DNA of 64,000 nucleotides from Rhodococcus opacus. Lineage in GTDB: Bacteria; Actinomycetota; Actinomycetes; Mycobacteriales; Mycobacteriaceae. Location of the stretch: the NCBI RefSeq assembly GCF_012396235.1, contig NZ_JAAXPA010000021.1, positions 1 to 64,000 of the forward strand, in the 5' to 3' direction. Below the pieces are notes generated by a model, which searched no databases, had not been told where the DNA came from, and saw only the letters and a list, made by a program, of their open reading frames with translations. Of the stretch, positions 58,257-64,000 are shown piece after piece. Position 1 is the stretch's first letter. Each line of letters begins with the position of its first letter. Both the position numbers and the translations under genes were made by a program.

Positions 58257-59579
58257 GTGCAGGCCCACGAGTTGTTGTCGCGTATCGCCCACCTGTCACT
58301 CGAGCACGGTCGCGCCCAGACCGCATCGACCGTCGCCGTGGTGGCGGGCACCGTCGTAATGCTCGCGGCGTCGCGTTCCGCCCGGCCGCCGATCCTCCGC
58401 GCCTCGGCGGTCGCGGTGCCCGTGACCGCGGTGATCGGGGGTGCCGTGTGGGCGACGTACCGGCCGCTTCCCAATCAGATACCGCCGGCGGGATACGCGT
58501 GGATCTGGCTCGCCGTCGGCACCCTCGTACTCGCAGCGGCTCTCCTGCTCCGGAAGCCCGGCGTCCGGCGCGCAGTGGTGATCGGGACGGCAGGTGCCAT
58601 GGTCGCGGCCGCGGCGGTCGGGCAGGTCAATGCGGAGGTCGGCGTCTTCCCGACCGTCGGTTCGCTGGCCGGGCACCGCCCGCCGACGGTAGTCGAGCCG
58701 GTGTCGTTCGGTGCCGTCCCCGGGTTCGAAAGCGCCGTGCAGTCCGGGACCCCGATGGACTCGGTGTGGACACGTCCGGTGCGCACACCCGGCTCCGGTG
58801 TGGTGACGGAAGTGGAGATCCCCGGCACCGAATCCGGATTCCCGGCCCGGCCGGCCGTGTTGTATCTGCCGCCGGCGTACCTGACGTCGCCCCGCGCCGT
58901 GCTCCCCGTCATGGTGATGATCGCGGGACAGCCGGGGCGCCCCCAGGACTGGTTCGGCAGCGGACGATTGGGGTCCACGGTGGACGCGTATGCCGCGCGG
59001 CACGACGGCCTCGCGCCGGTCGTCGTGGTGGTCGACGCACTGGGGTCGCAGGACGCGAATCCGCTCTGTCTGGATTCGGCGCTGGGCAACGCTGCCACCT
59101 ACGTGGCCCGCGACGTGCCCGCGTGGATCGAGAAGTCCCTGCAGGTGTCGCGCGATCCGGCGCAGTGGGCGATCGGCGGATTCTCGTACGGGGGTACCTG
59201 TTCGATCCAGCTGGCCGTGAACTATCCGGCGATCTACCCGACGTTTCTCGACTTCCTCGGTCAGGACGAGCCCTCGCTGGGCGATCACGCGGGGACGGTT
59301 GCGGCGACGTTCGCCGGCGACGGGCGTGCGTTCGCGGCGGTCAATCCGGTCGACGTGCTGAGGACGCGGCAGTTTCCGGAGCTGACCGGGGTGTTCGTCG
59401 CCGGGGCGGCGGACGACGAATACCGCCCGCAGCAGCAGCGGATGTTCGCTGCCGCGCGGGCGGCCGGCCTGAACGTGCGGTACTACGAGCTCCCCGGTGG
59501 CCACGAGGGCGCAACCTGGGGTGCGGCGCTCGAGCGGGAGATGGACTGGACCGGCCGTCAGCTGGGTCTCACCAGCTGA
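58257..59579 (+). CDS. Membrane-anchored esterase (antigen-85/esterase D-like)
   Basis: 440 aa from GTG 58257 (GTG 58242 is an alternative; neither has a good ribosome site). Three or four N-terminal membrane helices precede an alpha/beta-hydrolase domain (about 150-440) with the nucleophile elbow GGFSYGG, the acid in AGAADDEYRPQQQR and the His in ELPGGHEGATW. The LDSALGNAATYVARDVPAWI, and QDWFGSGRLGSTVDAYA segments resemble mycolyltransferase/esterase D families. Lipid or mycolate substrate is possible; unproven. Confidence 0.82.
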   Translation: MQAHELLSRIAHLSLEHGRAQTASTVAVVAGTVVMLAASRSARPPILRASAVAVPVTAVIGGAVWATYRPLPNQIPPAGYAWIWLAVGTLVLAAALLLRKPGVRRAVVIGTAGAMVAAAAVGQVNAEVGVFPTVGSLAGHRPPTVVEPVSFGAVPGFESAVQSGTPMDSVWTRPVRTPGSGVVTEVEIPGTESGFPARPAVLYLPPAYLTSPRAVLPVMVMIAGQPGRPQDWFGSGRLGSTVDAYAARHDGLAPVVVVVDALGSQDANPLCLDSALGNAATYVARDVPAWIEKSLQVSRDPAQWAIGGFSYGGTCSIQLAVNYPAIYPTFLDFLGQDEPSLGDHAGTVAATFAGDGRAFAAVNPVDVLRTRQFPELTGVFVAGAADDEYRPQQQRMFAAARAAGLNVRYYELPGGHEGATWGAALEREMDWTGRQLGLTS

Positions 59580-59593
59580 CGGCCGGATAGCGG

Positions 59594-59851
59594 TCAGGCG
59601 TCGAGGTCGGCCGCCACCAGCTGGGCCACCTTCTCGACGGCGTCGGCGTCGTCGCTGGTGACCGTGACGTCGGTGCCCTTGGTGGCGCCGAGCGTCATGA
59701 TGAGCAGTGCGGAACCGGCGTCCACGGGTTCGCCGTCCGCCACGGCCAGCGTGACGGGCACACCGGCGGCGGCAACCGCTTCGGCGATGACGGCGGCGGG
59801 ACGGGCGTGCAGGCCGATGGACGAACCGACGGCGACTGTGGTGCTGGGCAT
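59594..59851 (-). CDS. ptsH: Phosphocarrier protein HPr
   Basis: 85 aa from ATG 59851. The active-site His15 is in SIGLHARPAAVIAEAVA, and the Ser-46-like region ALLIMTLGATKGTDV is present. It carries phosphate from Enzyme I to FruA. Last gene of the fruR-fruK-fruA-ptsH transcript, 58 bases after fruA. Confidence 0.95.
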   Translation of the reverse strand: MPSTTVAVGSSIGLHARPAAVIAEAVAAAGVPVTLAVADGEPVDAGSALLIMTLGATKGTDVTVTSDDADAVEKVAQLVAADLDA

Positions 59852-59909
59852 GGACTCTCTCCTCTGTCGGTGGGGGGTGGTGCGGGACGAGCGGGTCGAT
59901 CTGTTTCTC

Positions 59910-62018
59910 TTACGCTGCGACTGTCGCAACGTCGGGGTCGAGTTCGGCGTCGGACGCGCCGGGCTTGATGAATTCCTTGGCGGCGACGACGCACAGTGCG
60001 GCGACGACGACACCGGCGGCCAGCGCCACCAGGAACCACAGCAGGTTGCCGATGGCGAAGAAGACGAAGATTCCGCCGTGCGGTGCGCTGAGGGTGACGT
60101 TGAACGCCATGATCAGGGCGCCGGTGACGGCGCCGCCGGCCATCATCGAGGGAATGACGCGCAGCGGGTCGGCGGCGGCGAACGGAATGGCACCTTCGGA
60201 GATGAACGCCGAGCCGAGAAGCCAGGCCGCCTTGCCGTTTTCGCGTTCCGCCTCGCTGAACAGGCTGGGACGCAGGACGGTCGACGCGAGAGCCATCGCC
60301 AGCGGCGGGACCATGCCCGCAGCCATCACGGCCGCCATGATCCGCAGCGAGGCGGGATCGTTGACGTTGAGGCCGGCCACCGCGAACGCGTAGGCGGCCT
60401 TGTTCACCGGGCCACCGAGGTCGAAGCACATCATCAGGCCGAGGATGATGCCGAGGAAGATGACGGAGCTGCCGGACAGACCGTTGAGCCAGTTCGTCAG
60501 TCCCGACGTGATCGAGGCGAGCGGACGGCCCAGAACCAGGAACATGAGTGCGCCGACGATCAGCGTCGCGAACAGCGGGATGATCACCACCGGCATCAGG
60601 CCGCGCAACCACTGGGGAACCGGGATCCGGCTGATCCACAGCGCGACCACGCCGGCGATCAGACCACCGACGAGGCCTCCGATGAATCCGGCGCCGACGA
60701 AGACAGCCACGGCGCCCGCGGTGAAGCCCGGCGCCAGACCGGGCCGGTCGGCGATGGCGAAGGCGATGTAACCGGCCAGAGCGGGTACGAGGAAGCTGAA
60801 CGCCAGCGAACCCAGTTGGAACAGCACCGCGCCCAGGTACGTTGCCAGGCCACCCTCGGGGAGTTGGCCGAGGGAGTTGCTGAGGACGATGTCCTCCGCG
60901 GGACCGGAGATCTCGTACCCGCCGAGCAGGAAGCCGAGGGCGATCAGCAGACCGCCGGCGGCGACGAACGGGATCATGTAACTGACACCGGTGAGCAGCA
61001 CCTGGCGCAGGTGGGTGCCCCAGCCGATCGATCCGGCCGGCTCGTCCGCCGCGCTGCCGGCGCTACCCGCGTCCACGGTGGCCGCGGACGGGTTCATGCC
61101 CGCGCGCAGTGCCTCGGTGATCATGGTGTCGGGCTCGTTGATGGCGCGCTTGACGCCCGACGCCACCACCGGCTTGCCTGCGAAGCGTTCCTTGCCCTTC
61201 ACCCCGACATCGGTGGCGAAGATGACGGCGGATGCGCCCGCGATCACTCCCGGTGCCAGCGGTGTGCTTCCGCTCGAACCCTGAGTCTCCACGTGGACGA
61301 CGACGCCTGCGCGTTCGCCGGCGGCGACGAGGGAGTCGGCGGCCATGTACGTGTGGGCGATGCCGGTCGGGCAGGCCGTGACCGCGACGATGTGCTTCGG
61401 TCCCTCTTCGGGCTCGGGTTCCTTCTCCGGGGCGACCGGTTCGGGCGTCGGAGCCGGGGCCGGGGCCGCGGCGGCCGCCACGGGTGCTGCGGCTGCTGCG
61501 GGGGCCGCGGCCGCCGGTGTGGCGGCGGGTGCGGGTGCGGGTGCCAGGACGTCGTTCACCAGGGTGACGATCTCGGCGGGGGACTTCGCATCACGGAGCG
61601 CTCCGACGAAGGCGGGGCGCACCAGCGCCCGCGCGAGCGAGGAGAGCAGCTTCATGTGCTCCGCGCCCGCACCTTCGGGCGCGGCGATGAGGAACACCAG
61701 ATCTGCAGGTCCGTCGGGGGCACCGAAGTCGACCTTCGGGGCGAGCCGGGCGAATCCGAGGGACGCCGCCACAACGGCTTCGGAACGGCAGTGGGGGATC
61801 GCGATCCCACCGGGAAGTCCCGTCGCCGATTGTGATTCACGCGCCAGTGCGGCGTCGCGGAGAGCGTCCGCTTCGGTGGCGCGACCGGCGTCGGCCAGAC
61901 GCCGGGAGAGCGCGGAGATCACGTCCTCCTTGGAGGCTCCGAGGTCGGTGTCCAGGGAGATCAGATCTTCGCTGATGATCTGCGGCCCCGAATCGCGGTC
62001 GGGTGTCGAGTGAGACAT
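59910..62018 (-). CDS. fruA: PTS fructose transporter, fused EIIABC
   Basis: 702 aa from ATG 62018 (AGAAGGAAAC upstream). IIA domain with phospho-His76 in IPHCRSE, an Ala/Pro-rich linker (about 160-207), IIB with Cys216 in VTACPTGIAHTYMAA, and the IIC membrane part of ten or so helices from about 315 (GVSYMIPFVAAGGLLIALGF; LDGLGGPVNKAAYAFAVAG-type loop, here FDLGGPVNKAAYAF). Imports and phosphorylates fructose to fructose 1-phosphate. Same operon as fruK, 16 bases away. Confidence 0.95.
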   Translation of the reverse strand: MSHSTPDRDSGPQIISEDLISLDTDLGASKEDVISALSRRLADAGRATEADALRDAALARESQSATGLPGGIAIPHCRSEAVVAASLGFARLAPKVDFGAPDGPADLVFLIAAPEGAGAEHMKLLSSLARALVRPAFVGALRDAKSPAEIVTLVNDVLAPAPAPAATPAAAAPAAAAAPVAAAAAPAPAPTPEPVAPEKEPEPEEGPKHIVAVTACPTGIAHTYMAADSLVAAGERAGVVVHVETQGSSGSTPLAPGVIAGASAVIFATDVGVKGKERFAGKPVVASGVKRAINEPDTMITEALRAGMNPSAATVDAGSAGSAADEPAGSIGWGTHLRQVLLTGVSYMIPFVAAGGLLIALGFLLGGYEISGPAEDIVLSNSLGQLPEGGLATYLGAVLFQLGSLAFSFLVPALAGYIAFAIADRPGLAPGFTAGAVAVFVGAGFIGGLVGGLIAGVVALWISRIPVPQWLRGLMPVVIIPLFATLIVGALMFLVLGRPLASITSGLTNWLNGLSGSSVIFLGIILGLMMCFDLGGPVNKAAYAFAVAGLNVNDPASLRIMAAVMAAGMVPPLAMALASTVLRPSLFSEAERENGKAAWLLGSAFISEGAIPFAAADPLRVIPSMMAGGAVTGALIMAFNVTLSAPHGGIFVFFAIGNLLWFLVALAAGVVVAALCVVAAKEFIKPGASDAELDPDVATVAA

Positions 62019-62034
62019 GGTGTTTCCTTCTGGT

Positions 62035-63015
62035 TCAGGCCGGATCGGGGGCGGGGGAGATGAGGGCGGTGACAGTGACGGCGTCGATGTCGACGTGTTC
62101 GGGGGTCGGCAGGGTGGTGCCGGGAAGGGCTGCCGCCGCGCTGCCGTAGGCGACGGCGGATCGGAGGCAGTCCGCGGGGGACGCGCCGGACATCTGCGCT
62201 GCCAGGTAGCCAGCCAGCGACGAGTCGCCGGCGCCGACGGTGCTGCGGGCAACGATCGGTGGTGGCGTGGCCCACCAGGCGCCGGCCTCCGTCACGAGAA
62301 CCGCACCCGCGGCACCGAGCGTGGCGAGGACGGCTTCGACCCCGCGGTCCACGAGTTGCCTGCCGGCATGGGCGGTGGCCGTCGGGTCCCCGCGCAGCGC
62401 GGACTCCTCGAGCAACTGCCCGTCGGCGCCGGTGAGCTGAGCGAGTTCCTCGCTGTTCGGTTTCACGAGGTCGGGGGCGGCCGCGGGGAACCGTTCCGCG
62501 AGCGCGAGCAGCGGGGCGTCCGACGTGTCGACGGCGACTCGGCATGGTGCCGAGCGGAGTGCCTCGACGAGCGTGGCGTACCAGTCGGTGGGAATGCCCG
62601 GGGGAAGGGAACCGGACAGCACGACCCACTCGGCCCGGGACCCGCGTTCGATGATCTCCGACTGCAGATCGGCGAGGGACTCGGCCGACATGACGACGCC
62701 GGGTTCGTTGACCTTGGTGGTGGTGCCGTCGGGTTCGGTGATGGTGATGTTGGTGCGCGCCGGACCGGACGTCGCCACGGTCACGTGCTCGATCCCGTGC
62801 TCGGACAGGGCGGTGAGCAGGGGATCACCCTCGTTGCCCGGGAGTACCGCGACAGCGGCGACACCGGCCGACGTGAGCGCGCGGGCGACGTTGACGCCCT
62901 TGCCTCCCGGGTCGCTGTGGGTGGCGGCCGCGCGCAGAACGGTTCCTCGTTCGAGGCGTCCCACCAGGTTGACGGTGCGGTCGATGCTCGGATTGGCGGT
63001 CAGCGTGACGATCAT
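62035..63015 (-). CDS. fruK: 1-phosphofructokinase (PfkB family)
   Basis: 326 aa, ATG 63015 overlapping the fruR stop by ATGA. MIVTLTANPSIDRTVNLVGR, GGKGVNVARALTSAGV (PfkB signature 1) and the C-terminal STVGAGDSSLAGYLA with catalytic Asp (signature 2) are intact. Phosphorylates fructose 1-phosphate to fructose 1,6-bisphosphate, next to FruA which makes its substrate. Confidence 0.95.
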   Translation of the reverse strand: MIVTLTANPSIDRTVNLVGRLERGTVLRAAATHSDPGGKGVNVARALTSAGVAAVAVLPGNEGDPLLTALSEHGIEHVTVATSGPARTNITITEPDGTTTKVNEPGVVMSAESLADLQSEIIERGSRAEWVVLSGSLPPGIPTDWYATLVEALRSAPCRVAVDTSDAPLLALAERFPAAAPDLVKPNSEELAQLTGADGQLLEESALRGDPTATAHAGRQLVDRGVEAVLATLGAAGAVLVTEAGAWWATPPPIVARSTVGAGDSSLAGYLAAQMSGASPADCLRSAVAYGSAAAALPGTTLPTPEHVDIDAVTVTALISPAPDPA

Positions 63016-63779
63016 GCGATCACCACCTCGATTCCCTGGTCGTGGAAGTGGGCTCGGTCTGCGGAACTGATGTCGGCGTCGGTGACGAGGATGTCGACGC
63101 TGTGGATGGGGGCGAAGCTCACGAGGTGTTCCCTCCCGACCTTCGACGAGTCGGCGACCACGACGACGTGGTTGGCGCACCGGACCATCGCGCGCTTGAC
63201 CGCGGCCTCCTCGGTGTCCGGGGTGGACAGGCCGTGGCCGACGCTGAGCGCGTTGGTGCCGATGAACGCGACGTCGACGCGGAGGACGTCGAGGATGCGC
63301 AGCGCCTCCTCGCCGACGGCGGCCTGCGTGATGCCGCGCACCCGGCCGCCCAGCATGTGGAGCGTCACCGAATTGAGTCCCGCGAGCCGGGCTGCGATCG
63401 GCACGGAGTTGGTGATCACGGTGAGGTCCAGATCGGACGGGAGTTCCGGGATGATGCGCCCCGTCGTGGTTCCCGCGTCGAACAGCACGCTGCCACCGGA
63501 CGGAGGCAGGTAGGCGGCGGCGCGCTTGGCGATCCGGTCCTTCTGCTCGGCGCGGGTGTGATCGCGCTCCGTCATGCCGGGCTCGGTGACGGTGAGGGAC
63601 CCCGCAGGCACCGCGCCGCCGTGCACGCGGCGGACGTGGCCGAGACGCTCGAGAAGAGCGAGGTCACGGCGCACGGTCTCGGTGGTGACGCCGAACGTGT
63701 CGGAGAGGTCCGCGACCGACATGCGTCCGCGCTGCGAGATCAGCGTGGTGACCGCTTGCTGGCGTTCTTCCGGATACAC
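63012..63779 (-). CDS. fruR: DeoR-family repressor of the fructose operon
   Basis: 255 aa from GTG 63779 (VYPEERQQAVTTLISQRGRM), the usual DeoR start; upstream ATGs at 63842 and 63890 lie in predicted promoter sequence and have no ribosome site. Winged HTH VADLSDTFGVTTETVRRDLA, then the sugar-phosphate sensor domain with SVLFDAGTTTGRI and VVVADSSKVGREH. Probably senses fructose phosphates and represses fruR-fruK-fruA-ptsH and ptsI. Divergent from ptsI. Confidence 0.88.
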   Translation of the reverse strand: MYPEERQQAVTTLISQRGRMSVADLSDTFGVTTETVRRDLALLERLGHVRRVHGGAVPAGSLTVTEPGMTERDHTRAEQKDRIAKRAAAYLPPSGGSVLFDAGTTTGRIIPELPSDLDLTVITNSVPIAARLAGLNSVTLHMLGGRVRGITQAAVGEEALRILDVLRVDVAFIGTNALSVGHGLSTPDTEEAAVKRAMVRCANHVVVVADSSKVGREHLVSFAPIHSVDILVTDADISSADRAHFHDQGIEVVIA

Positions 63780-63841
63780 CGTGACCCCGTTCCTGTTCTC
63801 GTCGGTGAAGTGTTCGGTGATGTGATCCGTTATGGTCTGCA

Positions 63842-63861
63842 TCACACGAAATGTTGTGTCA
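63842..63861. promoter_or_regulatory. Candidate operator between fruR and ptsI
   Basis: CACAC-GAAATGTT-GTGTC, an imperfect inverted repeat (ACAC/GTGT ends), in the shared upstream region. Candidate FruR site. Confidence 0.4.
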
Positions 63862-63883
63862 TGTTGTTTTACGCCCGAGTGTG

Positions 63884-63911
63884 TTGACATGTCAAGAGTT
63901 GAGAGTAATCT
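63884..63911 (+). promoter_or_regulatory. Promoter of ptsI, overlapping a palindrome
   Basis: TTGACA (63884-63889), 16-nt spacer, TAATCT (63906-63911), a good sigma-A-type promoter for ptsI. The -35 box is half of the perfect 12-bp palindrome TTGACATGTCAA (63884-63895), which a repressor could use. Confidence 0.65.
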
Positions 63912-63915
63912 CCGT

Positions 63916-63946
63916 CACACAGTCGATTCGCATTTCCGACTGTGTG
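63916..63946 (+). repeat. 10-bp inverted repeat in the ptsI leader
   Basis: CACACAGTCG (63916-63925) and CGACTGTGTG (63937-63946) are perfect complements with an 11-nt loop, just downstream of the predicted start of transcription. Operator or leader hairpin. Confidence 0.6.
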
Positions 63947-63976
63947 AAGACAGAACGAGCCGGCCAGGAGGACCCG

Positions 63977-64000
63977 ATGACCGAAGACCGTGAAATCGTG
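63977..64000 (+). CDS. ptsI: Phosphoenolpyruvate-protein phosphotransferase (Enzyme I), first 8 codons
   Basis: ATG 63977 with AGGAGGA (63966-63972) at ideal distance; only MTEDREIV is inside the window. The identity rests on position: divergent from fruR next to fruK-fruA-ptsH, where related actinobacteria have ptsI. The missing rest would settle it. Confidence 0.5.

Overview
The window reads as chromosome from a high-GC mycolic-acid actinobacterium, most likely Rhodococcus of the R. jostii/opacus kind (inferred from protein character and gene order; no search was run). Pointers are ThyX instead of ThyA, an actinobacterial LexA box plus a RecA-NDp promoter before recA, a clgR-pspA-pspM envelope-stress operon, PPi-type actinobacterial housekeeping order (dapB, thyX-dapA-rnj, ftsK, argA, pgsA-cinA-clgR-pspA, DUF3046-recA-recX, miaB, miaA, dapF, hflX) that follows the Mycobacterium tuberculosis Rv2782c-Rv2721c block, and many genes that start 6-7 nt after a TANNNT box, as leaderless actinobacterial transcripts do.

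Layout. 1-4310 (minus): edge of a secondary-metabolite operon, a three-part fusion protein (glutamine amidotransferase + aminodeoxychorismate synthase + HemK-like methyltransferase) followed after 1 nt by an NRPS that runs off the left edge. 4311-8351: a scarred, gene-poor stretch with an anti-sigma gene (rsdA-like) whose 3' end is replaced by a luciferase-like oxidoreductase fragment, another remnant ORF, a 68-aa membrane protein and a methyltransferase. 8352-16526: accessory genes (TetR, hemerythrin-SRPBCC fusion, thiamine-binding protein, WYL regulator with palindromic operator next to a glyoxalase/YdeI/DinB group, a beta-lactamase-fold lipoprotein without its catalytic residues, SRPBCC, HemK2-like methyltransferase).

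16756-44752 is the conserved core: pepR, an alcohol dehydrogenase, a MarR/TIGR03086 divergent pair with an operator, dapB, a YcaQ-like protein, an autoregulated RHH protein, thyX-dapA-rnj, ftsK, a TerC gene behind a yybP-ykoY (manganese) riboswitch, argA, pgsA-cinA, clgR-pspA-pspM, a TetR-glpD pair, a glycosyltransferase, DUF3046, recA-recX. Lysine/diaminopimelate synthesis (dapB, dapA, dapF), DNA repair (recA, recX), chromosome partition (ftsK) and RNA processing (rnj, miaA, miaB, hflX) are thus interleaved.

44874-48240 (minus) is a gluABCD glutamate-type ABC importer, 48397-57080 (plus) miaB to hflX with a DUF349 gene in opposite orientation and a TrmH-type methyltransferase inserted between miaA and dapF. 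57073-59579 holds two exported or membrane proteins. 59594-64000 is the fructose phosphotransferase locus: fruR-fruK-fruA-ptsH on the minus strand and, divergently, the first codons of ptsI at the right edge. No rRNA, tRNA, CRISPR, intact insertion sequence or prophage was seen.
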